Origin: a bacterium
GTDB taxonomy: Bacteria > JAHJDO01
Direction of reading: 5' to 3'
NCBI GenBank assembly: GCA_030652805.1
Contig: JAUSPT010000031.1
Span: forward strand, 1 to 39,356
DNA length: 39,356 bases
The notes beneath the pieces were generated by a model that saw only the letters and a program-made list of their open reading frames with translations, was not told where the DNA came from and ran no database searches. Made by a program: the position numbers and the translations under genes. Shown here piece after piece: positions 8,745 through 16,756 of this stretch (within the stretch, counting starts at the first letter, position 1; each line of letters begins with the position of its first letter).

Positions 8745-9734
8745 ATGCGAAAGATGATTATTGTTACTGGTGGAGCAGGGTTTATTGGAAGTGCCATTGT
8801 ATGGAAATTAAATCAGCAAGGAGAGTTTAATATTCTTGTTGTTGATGAGTTAGGAAAGAGCAGCAAATGGAAGAATCTTCGGACTCTTCGATTTTCAGAT
8901 TATGTTGATAAGGATGTTTTTCTTGAGAAAGTACTTAAAGGCGATTTTAAATCAGGTGTTCGTGCATTGATTCATATGGGAGCATGTTCAGATACTACCG
9001 AGCAGGACGCAGATTATCTTTTGCTGAATAACTATAAGTATACAAAACATCTTGCTTCTTATGCCGTCAGGTGTAATGTGCGCTTTATCTATGCTTCCAG
9101 CGCTGCGACATATGGAGACGGTTCTTACGAATATTCCGATAAAGAAAAAGATTTGCATAAATTCCATCCTCTGAATATGTATGCTTATTCTAAACATCTT
9201 TTTGATCTCTGGGCAGAGAGAAATGGATTATTGAAACAAGTTGCAGGACTTAAATTCTTCAATGTTTTTGGGCCGAACGAGTATCATAAAGGAGAAATGA
9301 GAAGCATGGTTATTAAGGCCTTTGAACAGATAAAAAAGGAAGGAGAAATTAGGCTCTTTAAGTCGCATAAAACAGAATATGGGAATGGTGAGCAGAAAAG
9401 GGATTTTTTATATGTAAAGGATGCTGTAGAAATGACTCTGTTTTTTTTGCAGAATCCTGGTGTTAATGGAATATTCAACATTGGCACTGGAAGGGCAGAA
9501 ACATGGAACAAGCTTGCAGAACTGGTTTTTGAGGCATTGAAGCTTAAACCCGACATTAAATATATCTCAATGCCTGAAGAGATAAAGGATTCTTATCAAT
9601 ATTTTACTCAAGCTGACATATCCAAACTTCATCGTGCAGGATACAGAATGCCCACAACATCCCTAAAGAAGGCTATTTTCGATTATGTTCAGAATTACTT
9701 GGAGTCTCAAAGGTATCTTTCGAACTCACCCTGA
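8745..9734 (+). CDS. hldD: ADP-L-glycero-D-manno-heptose-6-epimerase
   Basis: This is a 329-residue extended short-chain dehydrogenase that converts ADP-D-glycero-D-manno-heptose to the L-glycero epimer for the LPS inner core. The N-terminal NADP Rossmann motif TGGAGFIGS lies at residues 8-16. MGACSDTTE (78-86) is characteristic of HldD, and the catalytic dyad is Tyr146/Lys150 in YAYSK. KFFNVFGPNEYHKG and KRDFLYVKD also match. The start could be the ATG at 8745 or 8754; both lie behind a G-rich Shine-Dalgarno (AGGGGCAGGA). The last three codons and stop fall inside a dispersed inverted repeat, so the native C-terminus may have been replaced. Confidence 0.95.
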   Translation: MRKMIIVTGGAGFIGSAIVWKLNQQGEFNILVVDELGKSSKWKNLRTLRFSDYVDKDVFLEKVLKGDFKSGVRALIHMGACSDTTEQDADYLLLNNYKYTKHLASYAVRCNVRFIYASSAATYGDGSYEYSDKEKDLHKFHPLNMYAYSKHLFDLWAERNGLLKQVAGLKFFNVFGPNEYHKGEMRSMVIKAFEQIKKEGEIRLFKSHKTEYGNGEQKRDFLYVKDAVEMTLFFLQNPGVNGIFNIGTGRAETWNKLAELVFEALKLKPDIKYISMPEEIKDSYQYFTQADISKLHRAGYRMPTTSLKKAIFDYVQNYLESQRYLSNSP

Positions 9735-9799
9735 CCCTCTCTTGAGAAGAGAGGGAATATTCCCCTTCTCCGTTAAGAGAAGGGGCTAGGGGATGAGTT
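9723..9799. repeat. 77-bp imperfect inverted repeat (MITE/REP-like)
   Basis: The outer ends AACTCACCC and GGGGATGAGTT are complementary with small mismatches. Inside are two hairpins: CCCTCTCTTGAGAAGAGAGGG and CCCCTTCTCCGTTAAGAGAAGGGG (each a stem around a short loop). The layout, with paired CCCTCTC-type and CCCCTTCTC-type arms, resembles short palindromic elements dispersed in many bacterial genomes. It overlaps the 3' end of hldD. It lacks a following T-run, so it is not a classical terminator. Confidence 0.7.
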
Positions 9800-9883
9800 G
9801 GACAAAAAAACATTTGACAAGGATATGGTAACTATGTAACAATTCAATAAATGAGTTTGAAAGCGAAGGAGGTGAGTAATAAA

Positions 9884-10447
9884 ATGTTAAAGTTTTTTAG
9901 AAGGTCCAAGGGGTTTACGCTTATTGAATTGCTGGTTGTTATAGCGATTATTGCTCTTCTTGCATCCATGCTGCTGCCGGCGCTGGCAAGAGCAAGAGAA
10001 ATGGCAAGAAGAACAAAGTGTCTGAGCAATCTGAAACAGCTTGGTCTTGGCCTGCATATGTATGCTCAGGACTATGATGAGTATTTTCCCAAAAGAGGAG
10101 ACAAGCCGGCAGGCAATGACAATTTGTGCGATAATGATGGTAGTACAGTAACGATGAATTTCTATCCTAATTATATTTCATCTCTATCGGTATTTGTATG
10201 TCCGTCTAGCTCAGATAGTGTTACTGTAGAGAGTGGTATTGAGGACTGTAGTTATGGATACAACAGTCCTGCCGATGACTCTCTAACAGAGATGAGTGAT
10301 TCGGATACGCCAATGATGTGTGATAAAGTCTCTACTTATCATACAAATCCGACCATCATCAATGTGCTGTATCTTGACGGGCACGTTTCAGCTTTAAAGG
10401 ACGGAGATCCTGGTCAAATAACTCCGAGCAATGCTGTATGTGACTAG
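9884..10447 (+). CDS. Type II secretion/pilin-like prepilin, DUF1559-like (H-X9-DG family)
   Basis: This is a 187-residue protein with a type III (prepilin) signal: a short basic leader, the cleavage/methylation site [19 protein letters not shown], and a long hydrophobic N-terminal helix. It ends with a [12 protein letters not shown] segment typical of the 'H-X9-DG' pseudopilins that are expanded in Planctomycetes, Lentisphaerae and related phyla; here the His-to-DG spacing is 11 rather than 9. The ATG at 9884 is chosen because a perfect AAGGAGGTGA (9866-9875) sits 8 bases upstream; an ATG at 9851 would precede this site. It stands alone and is closed by a strong terminator. It is probably exported and assembled or surface-exposed; substrate unknown. 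Confidence 0.85.
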   Translation: MLKFFRRSKGFTLIELLVVIAIIALLASMLLPALARAREMARRTKCLSNLKQLGLGLHMYAQDYDEYFPKRGDKPAGNDNLCDNDGSTVTMNFYPNYISSLSVFVCPSSSDSVTVESGIEDCSYGYNSPADDSLTEMSDSDTPMMCDKVSTYHTNPTIINVLYLDGHVSALKDGDPGQITPSNAVCD

Positions 10448-10465
10448 TGCTCCGTAATGCTGTGG

Positions 10466-10503
10466 AAAAAACATCCCCGAGATTATCGGGGATGTTTTTT
10501 TTG
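10466..10503 (+). terminator. Rho-independent terminator after the pseudopilin gene
   Basis: A 10-bp GC-rich stem ACATCCCCGA/TCGGGGATGT with loop GATTA is followed by eight T residues. An A-run on the 5' side extends the stem, so it may act in both directions. It begins about 20 bases after the stop codon. Confidence 0.92.
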
Positions 10504-10550
10504 CTTTAATTCCTGATTATCAGTATAATAAACAACGATATGGAGAAGTA

Positions 10551-10687
10551 CAAATTCGAAGCACGAAGCACGAAATCCGAAACAATATCAAATGACCAAA
10601 ATACAAATGCTCAAAACAATGTTTTAAATTTAGAAAATTTAAATTTAGAATTTGTTTCGAGTTTCGAATTTAGAATTTCGGATTTTT
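10551..10687. repeat. Dispersed TTCGAA/AATCCGAAA-rich inverted repeat element
   Basis: Left arm (10551-10582, with repeats of CGAAGCA and GAAATCCGAAAC) and right arm (10654-10687, GTTTCGA...TTTCGGATTT) are imperfectly complementary. The middle is AT-rich, with several TTTAAATTTAGAA units. Elements of this composition translate as FEFRISDF-like peptides and are familiar as mobile intergenic repeats in AT-rich uncultured bacteria. It occupies most of the gap between the terminator and the next gene. I see no gene or promoter I would defend in this gap. Confidence 0.65.
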
Positions 10688-10729
10688 TCAACGGAATTTC
10701 TATTAAGAATATTCCAACAGGAGAGAAAT

Positions 10730-12793
10730 TTGAGAAGAAAAATATCAGAAATATGTCTGTTAATTATTATCTTCTTTGTTCCAATAGCAGTTTTTAAGGC
10801 TGCGTATGATTATGTATTCATAAAGTTTGTCATAGCTCAAGCTATGGTGTTTTGTATCATCCTATTATGGATATATAAGCTTCTCTCTCATCCCGAAAGC
10901 TTTCGGGACAAAATTTTTCCTGAATTCCCCAGATATTATTTGACCGCTTTCTGTATATGGTGCTTAGCGTCATTCTTTATGGCAAGGAATAAGTTTGCTG
11001 GTGCCACAGAACTGGTAAACTTATTTACATATGTTCTGCTCTATTTTGTGGTATTAGAAACGTGTAAGTCAAGATCTACGTTTTTAAGAATTTGTTTTGT
11101 GTGGTTTTTAGCTACATTCATAGCAGAAGTTCCTACACTGCTTAACCGTTTTAGCATTCCTGTAATTCGTAACTTGCCGCAATTATTTGGTAATCCTACA
11201 TTCTTTGCCCCGTATATTGTTTTGTGTATACCTGTAATCCTATCTTTTATTCTATATTTTTTGGGGAATGGGCGGAGGCAAGCCCCGCCCCTACTTTTCC
11301 CCCTTGCGCTGTGTTGTATTCTAGTGGTAACCAGCATTATTTCCCTTTACAAATTAGAAGCGAGAGCCGCATGGATCGGATTTTGTGTTTCCATTGTGTT
11401 TTTTGCCTGCGCATTTGTTTATTTAAGGTGGGGGCTGGCGAAAAGTTTTTACTTATTTATCGGAGTAATTCTCTTATGCGCTGCTGCATGGCAGGTAAGA
11501 TCAGAGTCAATAATGCGAGTTATTAATGAGGAACTGCTCACAGGAACTATTGGAATACGGAAGTGGATTTGGCTGGGATCTATGAAGATGTTTCTAGCCA
11601 GGCCTTTTACAGGTTGGGGAATAGGTAATTTCGCCACGATTTATCCACAATTCAGATTCTCTGATTATTTTTTGAATCCACACGCTGTAAATGCAACACG
11701 GCACGTACACTGTGAGGTACTTGAAATTGGATGCGAACTGGGAGTTGTAGGACTGGTGCTTTTTGTTGGAATTGTAGGTAGTATTCTTTTTCGAGGTATA
11801 AATATAGCAAGAAATACCAATGATAGACTCAAAAAGTATTTGCTTATAGGATTTATATCAGGAGTAATAGGTATGCTTTTTGAAAATCTGGGAAATGTGG
11901 ATTTGAGATTTCATTCTTCAGGTATATTCCTGTGGTTTGCTCTGGGATGTGTGTCCGCTCTAAGCGGTAAAAAAAATCAAAAATCAAAAATCAAAAATCA
12001 AAATTCAATAAACGAAGACACAGAAAGATTTATTCTCATAGTAAACAGATTGAGAATTCCGGTTATAATTCTGTTTTCAGCTTTATTTTTATTTGTGTTT
12101 AATTATTTTTCAGTAAATCCATTGAGATCGGAGGTATATTTTAGAAAGGGGGTTGAATGTCGCAACAAAGAGGACTGGAATAAAGCTATAAGTATGTATA
12201 AGAAGACAATCAAGCTCAATAGAGGGCATCTTAAGGCATATTATCGCCTGGCATTTGCATATGCTAAGGTAGGGAAGATAGAAGATGCTTTTAGAGTATA
12301 TTATCAGCTTGCTGAGCTAGCTCCGGATTATGCTGATATCCACTATAATCTAGCAAAGTTGTATATCAGTATTAAGGATTACAAAAAAGCTGCTAGAGAG
12401 CTGGAGATAGCTGTAGGACAGAATCCTTATAACGATAAGGCGTTAATGGGTTTGGGAAATGCGTATGAAAAACTGGGAAAGCTTAACGGAGCGATTCAGC
12501 AGTATAAAAAGGCTGTTAAGCTTAATCCTGATTTTGGAGGGGCGCATAATAATCTGGGGAATATTTATATGATGAAAAAAGAGTGGGATGAGGCAATTGA
12601 AGAGTATAAAATTGCCTTAAGGCTTATGCCAAAAGCTCTTGGTGTTGCTCGTAATTTAGGAGTAGCTTATTATAAGAAAGGGCGCTACAAAGAAGCCAAG
12701 AATATATTCGAAAAAATCCTGCATATACAGCCTGATAATAAACAGGCGTGTGATTATCTAGAACAGATAAATAAAGTGATGAGTAAACAGTGA
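10730..12793 (+). CDS. O-antigen ligase/polymerase-like membrane protein with C-terminal TPR repeats
   Basis: This is about 687 residues: around ten to twelve membrane helices (roughly residues 10-430) with a Wzy_C/WaaL-like signature (TGWGIGNF, then H-x-H-C-EVLEIGCELGVVG near residues 330-350), then one more helix and five to six TPR units. The family ligates or polymerises surface glycans; TPR-fused forms are common in these phyla. I place the start at TTG 10730, preceded by AGGAGAG five bases upstream. An ATG at 10652 lies inside a dispersed repeat and would add 26 repeat-derived residues. Three more repeats are embedded in frame: a palindrome at 10892, a G/C hairpin at 11268 and an AAAAATC tandem at 11970. 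Donor and acceptor are unknown. Confidence 0.8.
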   Translation: MRRKISEICLLIIIFFVPIAVFKAAYDYVFIKFVIAQAMVFCIILLWIYKLLSHPESFRDKIFPEFPRYYLTAFCIWCLASFFMARNKFAGATELVNLFTYVLLYFVVLETCKSRSTFLRICFVWFLATFIAEVPTLLNRFSIPVIRNLPQLFGNPTFFAPYIVLCIPVILSFILYFLGNGRRQAPPLLFPLALCCILVVTSIISLYKLEARAAWIGFCVSIVFFACAFVYLRWGLAKSFYLFIGVILLCAAAWQVRSESIMRVINEELLTGTIGIRKWIWLGSMKMFLARPFTGWGIGNFATIYPQFRFSDYFLNPHAVNATRHVHCEVLEIGCELGVVGLVLFVGIVGSILFRGINIARNTNDRLKKYLLIGFISGVIGMLFENLGNVDLRFHSSGIFLWFALGCVSALSGKKNQKSKIKNQNSINEDTERFILIVNRLRIPVIILFSALFLFVFNYFSVNPLRSEVYFRKGVECRNKEDWNKAISMYKKTIKLNRGHLKAYYRLAFAYAKVGKIEDAFRVYYQLAELAPDYADIHYNLAKLYISIKDYKKAARELEIAVGQNPYNDKALMGLGNAYEKLGKLNGAIQQYKKAVKLNPDFGGAHNNLGNIYMMKKEWDEAIEEYKIALRLMPKALGVARNLGVAYYKKGRYKEAKNIFEKILHIQPDNKQACDYLEQINKVMSKQ
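10892..10907. repeat. Perfect 16-bp palindrome inside the O-antigen ligase-like gene
   Basis: CCCGAAAGCTTTCGGG is a perfect palindrome, translated in frame as a Pro-Glu-Ser-Phe-Arg stretch between two membrane segments. It looks like a small dispersed palindromic repeat rather than conserved protein sequence. Confidence 0.6.
11268..11293. repeat. GC-rich hairpin repeat inside the O-antigen ligase-like gene
   Basis: GGGCGGAGGC pairs with GCCCCGCCC around a two-base loop with one A-C mismatch. It encodes a polar Gly-Arg-Arg-Gln-Ala-Pro-Pro loop in an otherwise AT-rich, hydrophobic coding region. The local base composition jump marks it as an insertion. Confidence 0.6.
11970..12009. repeat. AAAAATC heptamer tandem repeat inside the coding region
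   Basis: About five tandem copies of AAAAATC encode a Lys/Ser/Gln/Asn-rich linker between the membrane part and the TPR part. Because the unit is 7 bases, any change in copy number not divisible by three shifts the frame. Confidence 0.75.
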
Positions 12794-12820
12794 TTGGACT
12801 AATTTTTCTCTTTTGTGTAT

Positions 12821-12826
12821 TATAAT
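12821..12826 (+). promoter_or_regulatory. Possible -10 element upstream of fba
   Basis: A perfect TATAAT lies 52 bases before the fba start. The only -35-like hexamer, TTGGAC at 12794, is 21 bases away, longer than the usual 16-18. The site is plausible but not secure. Confidence 0.4.
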
Positions 12827-12877
12827 GCAGATTCGAATTTAACCTAGACCCATAACTATCTATAAGGAGAATGAAAG

Positions 12878-13867
12878 ATGGCACTGGTACCGATGAGGCA
12901 GATTCTGGATGAAGCAGAGAAAGGGGATTACGGAGTAGGGGCTTATAATGTTAACAACATGGAGCAGCTACAGGCGATAATGTGGGCCGCAGATGAAACT
13001 AAGTCTCCTGTCATACTTCAGGTTTCAAAGACAGCCCTTAAATATACAGATAAGAAGTTATTAGTTGCAATGGTTAATGTTGTAGCAGATACATATAAGG
13101 ATATTCCTATGGCTCTGCATCTTGATCATGGGTCCAGCCTTGAACTGGTTAAAGAGGTTATAGATTTAGGCTTTACTTCCGTAATGATTGACGGATCTCT
13201 GGAAGAAGATGGAAAAACACCACGAAGTTATGAGGGTAATGCTGAAATTACACAAAAAGCGGCCGAATATGCCCATCAATTTGGGGTTACAGCAGAAGGC
13301 GAGTTGGGGACTCTTGGAGGGATTGAGGATGAAATAGCTGCAAGTAAGATTATTCTAACAGATCCGGATGATGCTATAAAATTTATTCGGCAGACAAAGG
13401 TTGACGCCTTAGCTCTTGCTATAGGAACCTCTCATGGAGCTTATAAATTCAAAGCAACACCGGTCTTGGCATTTGATATTGTAGAGAAGACACACAAGAA
13501 TTGTCCTGATACAACTCTTGTTATGCATGGCTCATCAAGCGTTCCTCCTGAATTAATAGAAGAAATAAATAAATATGGCGGAAATGTACAGAAAGCAATG
13601 GGAGTTCCTGTGCATATGATTCAGAAGGCTATCAAGCTTGGTGTCAGAAAAATAAACATAGATACAGACGGGCGGCTTGCCTGTACCGGAGCTATAAGAA
13701 AATATTTTTCTGAGCATCCGGAAGTATTTGATCAAAGAAAATATCTTGGGGAAGCGCGAGAAGCTATTAAAAAATGGGTGAAGAGTAAGATGATTGATTT
13801 TGGCTCCTCAGGACATGCTACTGACTATGAGCCCAAGACTTTGGAGGATATGAAAAATCTTTACTAA
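12878..13867 (+). CDS. fba: Class II fructose-1,6-bisphosphate aldolase
   Basis: This is a 329-residue zinc-dependent aldolase that interconverts fructose-1,6-bisphosphate with dihydroxyacetone phosphate and glyceraldehyde-3-phosphate. Asp83 and His84 in HLDHGSS, His186 in GTSHGAYK and His217 in VMHGSS fit the catalytic/zinc residues. GELGTLGG (141-148) and KINIDTD are further family motifs. The start is supported by AAGGAG about 8 bases upstream. It appears to be a stand-alone glycolytic gene. The aminotransferase frame begins within or just after its last codons. Confidence 0.96.
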   Translation: MALVPMRQILDEAEKGDYGVGAYNVNNMEQLQAIMWAADETKSPVILQVSKTALKYTDKKLLVAMVNVVADTYKDIPMALHLDHGSSLELVKEVIDLGFTSVMIDGSLEEDGKTPRSYEGNAEITQKAAEYAHQFGVTAEGELGTLGGIEDEIAASKIILTDPDDAIKFIRQTKVDALALAIGTSHGAYKFKATPVLAFDIVEKTHKNCPDTTLVMHGSSSVPPELIEEINKYGGNVQKAMGVPVHMIQKAIKLGVRKINIDTDGRLACTGAIRKYFSEHPEVFDQRKYLGEAREAIKKWVKSKMIDFGSSGHATDYEPKTLEDMKNLY

Positions 13868-15101
13868 ACTTGCTATTAACGGCGGTCTGCCAACGAGAAC
13901 TAAATCTTTTCCCAGATGGCCTGTTTTTGGAGAAGAAGAAAAGAAGGCTGTTTGTGATGTTATTGACAGCGGCAAGTGGTGGTATGGAGAAAAGATTGCA
14001 GAATTTGAGAAAAAATTTGCTGATTTTCATGGAGCAAAATACGCTATAACAACATGTAATGGGACAATTGCTTTAGAAGTTGCACTCATTGTTTGCGGGA
14101 TTGGAGCTGGAGATGAGGTTATTGTTCCTGCTTACACATTTATAGCAACAGCAAGTTCTGTTCTCAAAGCAAATGCTATACCTGTTTTTGCTGATATCTC
14201 TGAACAGACCTTATGTATCAGTCCTGAAAGCATAGAAAAACTAATTACCAAAAAGACCAAAGCCATTATCCCTGTTCATATAGCAGGTCAGCCAGCCGAT
14301 ATGGACAGGATTGTGGAGATTGCATCTAAACATAACTTAAAGGTCATAGAAGACGCTGCACAGGCATGGAGTGCGCAATGGCGTGATAAGGGAGTAGGCG
14401 CTATTGGAGATATAGGAGAGTTCAGTTTTCAAGCCAGCAAGAATTTGAATGCCGGGGAAGGAGGAATACTCTTAACAGATAATAGCGAACTTGCAGAAGC
14501 TGCCCGCTCATACACAAATTGTGGCAGAGGAAAGGGCAAAGCATGGTATGAGCACTATACTCTTGCAGGAAATTACCGTATGACAGAATTTCAAGCAGCG
14601 CTTTTACTTGTTCAGCTTACTAGGTTCGAGGGACTTGAGAACACACGCAGGAAAAACGCTGGGTATCTAAATAAAAAGCTCTCACAAATAGACGGGATAC
14701 AAACTATACACACAGACACGAGAGTAACAAAAAGGCCTTATCATATCTACATATTCAAGTATCTTGAAAATAAGTTTTGCGGCATTCCAAGAGAGATTTT
14801 CTTAAAAGCTCTTGAAGCAGAGGGGATTCCATGCAGGCCCGGTTATCCATTTCCGTTATATGAAAATCCACTGTTTCAGAAAAAAGGGAAAGGACCTGGT
14901 TTTTGTCCATTATCCTGTCCGTATTATGGAAAGGAAATAGATTTCTCAAATAGTTCCTGTCCTGTTACAGAACGAATCTCCAAAAAAGAAGCAGTCTGGC
15001 TAAGACAGGAAATGCTTCTGGGAACAAAAGAGGATATGGACGATATTGTAAGAGCAATTAAAAAAATCAAAGAGAACGCTGAAGAGCTAAGAGGAGGATA
15101 A
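13857..15101 (+). CDS. DegT/DnrJ/EryC1/StrS-family PLP aminotransferase, non-canonical start
   Basis: This is about 414 residues in an open frame that covers the whole family, from the LAINGG opening through FPRWPVFGEEE. The PLP lysine is at about residue 195 in FQASKNLNAGEGG, and the family's R-MTEFQAA segment follows. It belongs to the sugar/AHBA-type aminotransferases, usually acting on keto-sugars. The frame contains no ATG, GTG or TTG before 14301, which would lose about 148 conserved residues. The best candidates are ATC at 13857 (GGAGG nine bases upstream) or ATT at 13875. Alternatively, a one-base indel in CTTTACT (13859-13865) could separate it from the ATG at 13850. The true N-terminus is uncertain; the family call is firm. 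Confidence 0.8.
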   Translation: MFTKLAINGGLPTRTKSFPRWPVFGEEEKKAVCDVIDSGKWWYGEKIAEFEKKFADFHGAKYAITTCNGTIALEVALIVCGIGAGDEVIVPAYTFIATASSVLKANAIPVFADISEQTLCISPESIEKLITKKTKAIIPVHIAGQPADMDRIVEIASKHNLKVIEDAAQAWSAQWRDKGVGAIGDIGEFSFQASKNLNAGEGGILLTDNSELAEAARSYTNCGRGKGKAWYEHYTLAGNYRMTEFQAALLLVQLTRFEGLENTRRKNAGYLNKKLSQIDGIQTIHTDTRVTKRPYHIYIFKYLENKFCGIPREIFLKALEAEGIPCRPGYPFPLYENPLFQKKGKGPGFCPLSCPYYGKEIDFSNSSCPVTERISKKEAVWLRQEMLLGTKEDMDDIVRAIKKIKENAEELRGG

Positions 15102-15227
15102 ATGGCAAGACCTAATTATCAATATGAAAAGCGTATGAAAGATTTAGCAAAAAAGAAAAAGCGGGAAGAAAAAAAACAACGCAAACTAGATAAAAAAAAT
15201 TTAAAGTCCAAAGAAAATCTAGATTAG
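15102..15227 (+). CDS. Small highly basic protein (41 residues), conserved-type hypothetical
   Basis: An ATG directly after the aminotransferase stop (TAA-ATG) is preceded by GAGGAGG about five bases upstream. The product is 41 residues, over one third Lys/Arg, with a MARPNYQYEKR opening and a helical KKKKREEKKQRK stretch. Small proteins with this kind of opening occur in many bacteria without known function; nucleic-acid or ribosome binding is a guess from charge. Strong ribosome binding site and coupling support that it is real. Confidence 0.7.
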   Translation: MARPNYQYEKRMKDLAKKKKREEKKQRKLDKKNLKSKENLD

Positions 15228-15368
15228 TTTTATCTTATTGAAATAACCAGTCGAAACGCATTACGGCGACTAATCATATAATTCTTTATTTTTTACAATC
15301 TTTTTACATTTTTTTAACCACTTGCCTCTCAGAATGTGTAATACTAATTAAAAACAGGAGGAAAAAAG

Positions 15369-16361
15369 ATGAGAAAAGTAGTGCGAAGTGCGGTAAGGAC
15401 GATTTGTGTTGCAGGATGTTTGATGCTGTTTCTTTCAGGAAGTAGTTTTGCTGAAGGAGAAACTGCAGAAGCATTGTTTATGAAAGCGATGCAGATGGAG
15501 ACAAGAGATGCGGATTATGAGGGGGCAATAGGGGTTTATGAGAAAATAATGAGAAACTGCGAAGATGAAGAAACTATATCCAAGACAATTAAGAGAATGA
15601 GGGATTCTTATGAGAAAGTTGGCAGAAAAGATGAAAAAGAATCAGGAGCGGTTATAAATAAAATGTTCGACGTATATAGAAGCCTTGCATCATATCAGGA
15701 TACAGGAGAAGTAGAGACTACGATGCTAATGGGGGGAGCAGGAACAAAGCAGGTTATGAAGTCTCCATTTAAAATGTTCTTCAAAAGACCAAACCTGCTG
15801 AGATTTGAGTGGAAAAGCATGATGCTCTTTGCTCAAGACAATAATATCTTGTGGAGTAATGGCGAAGAAACGTATACCTACTGGCCGCAGTTTGGGCAAT
15901 ATAAAAAAGATGAAAATTTACAAATGGGAATGGCTGCAGCCACAGGAGTTTCAGGAGGTTCAGCACATAAGATTCCTTCGATGCTTTTATCACAAAATAT
16001 ATTTGCCACTTTAGAACCGATTTTTCTATGCAAAGGGAAGTTCGATGGAGTTGAGTGTCATATAATTGCAGGCGACTATGTAATGAATAGTGAGATTGTA
16101 TTGTGGATAGGTACAGATGACCTGCTGCTAAGAAAAGTCGAGGCAACCATGAAATCTCATAAAGATATTCTTGAAAAAGCAAGAGAAAGCTTAAAAGAGT
16201 CCGGGTCGAATGTCAAAATACCTGATATTAAGATACCTGATTTCTCAAGTGTTATCAGGGAGGTTCACAGGGAAATAAAAACAAACGAAGATATCCCGTC
16301 AACAGTCTTTAGTTTCATTCCACCAAAAGGTGCGAAATTGGTTGAGAAATTTAAATATTAA
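15369..16361 (+). CDS. Secreted LolA-like/DUF2092-like protein
   Basis: This is a 330-residue protein with an N-terminal signal peptide (hydrophobic residues 12-28, likely cleaved after SSFAE-like residues). An alpha-helical TPR-like stretch (about 30-85) precedes a beta-rich domain. The 'MFDVYRSLASYQDTGEVET' opening, the FKRPNLLRFEWKS segment and the final FSFIPPKGAKLVE resemble periplasmic outer-membrane lipoprotein carrier-type proteins and DUF2092. Family knowledge suggests binding of lipidic ligands in the periplasm; the ligand is unknown. GGAGG sits 8 bases before the ATG. It begins a same-strand run ending with the two-component system, suggesting envelope or lipid sensing. Confidence 0.7.
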   Translation: MRKVVRSAVRTICVAGCLMLFLSGSSFAEGETAEALFMKAMQMETRDADYEGAIGVYEKIMRNCEDEETISKTIKRMRDSYEKVGRKDEKESGAVINKMFDVYRSLASYQDTGEVETTMLMGGAGTKQVMKSPFKMFFKRPNLLRFEWKSMMLFAQDNNILWSNGEETYTYWPQFGQYKKDENLQMGMAAATGVSGGSAHKIPSMLLSQNIFATLEPIFLCKGKFDGVECHIIAGDYVMNSEIVLWIGTDDLLLRKVEATMKSHKDILEKARESLKESGSNVKIPDIKIPDFSSVIREVHREIKTNEDIPSTVFSFIPPKGAKLVEKFKY

Positions 16362-16373
16362 AAGGGGGTTGTA

Positions 16374-16703
16374 ATGAATCCATATATTCCGATAACACTA
16401 CTCTTTGTGCTAGGTCCAGTTTTCTTATTGATGTCGTTAAATATGAGAAAAATATCTCATCTTGAAAAACAATTGAGAAATATAAATCATAACCTAAAAG
16501 CTCTGTGTAATAAATTTGAGATTAAATTTGCAGATGATAATGAGGTTATAGCTAATACCAAAGATGAAATTTCTAATTTGATTAAGGCAGGTAAAGTCAA
16601 TGAAGCTAAGCGTCTTGCAAAAGATAACCTTGTAGATTCTTCAGAAATTATGGGATTTATTAAGGATCTAAAAAATAAACGCCTGATCTCAAATAAGAAA
16701 TGA
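16374..16703 (+). CDS. Small membrane-anchored coiled-coil protein, hypothetical
   Basis: This is 109 residues: one N-terminal membrane helix (about 4-22), a short coiled coil (26-46), and a cytosolic domain with two helices around NLIKAGKVNEAKRLAKDN. The last part resembles the C-terminal helical hairpin of ribosomal protein L7/L12-type small domains, but I would not assign function from that. It lies 12 bases downstream of the DUF2092-like gene with an AAAAGGGGG ribosome binding site. Confidence 0.65.
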   Translation: MNPYIPITLLFVLGPVFLLMSLNMRKISHLEKQLRNINHNLKALCNKFEIKFADDNEVIANTKDEISNLIKAGKVNEAKRLAKDNLVDSSEIMGFIKDLKNKRLISNKK

Positions 16704-16711
16704 AGGAGGGG

Positions 16712-16756
16712 ATGCAGAAAATGAGCAAATATGATGAAAGGATAATCGCTTGCTGA
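16712..16756 (+). other. 14-codon leader ORF or broken N-terminus of the next gene
   Basis: AAGGAGGGG precedes an ATG at 16712 (and another at 16721). The frame ends at TGA 16754-16756 after 14 codons, overlapping the TTG start of the next frame by seven bases. The peptide MSKYDERIIA reads naturally into LLKNESYLRR of the next frame if one T is restored near 16750. It could therefore be a one-base deletion (natural or assembly) or a coupling leader. Confidence 0.5.

Noticed and set aside
10540-10797. 85-codon open frame overlapping the start of the O-antigen ligase-like gene
   Set aside because: It is formed mostly by the TTCGAA-rich dispersed repeat, has no ribosome binding site and overlaps the real gene in another frame.
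14301-15101. Aminotransferase as a gene starting at ATG 14301
   Set aside because: The conserved N-terminal 148 residues are encoded in the same open frame upstream; starting here would cut the fold in half.
15228-15368. Promoter or riboswitch before the DUF2092-like gene
   Set aside because: TTAACC-17-TGTAAT is a poor match and no conserved riboswitch-like structure is visible; only a 5-bp AGTCG/CGACT stem is seen.
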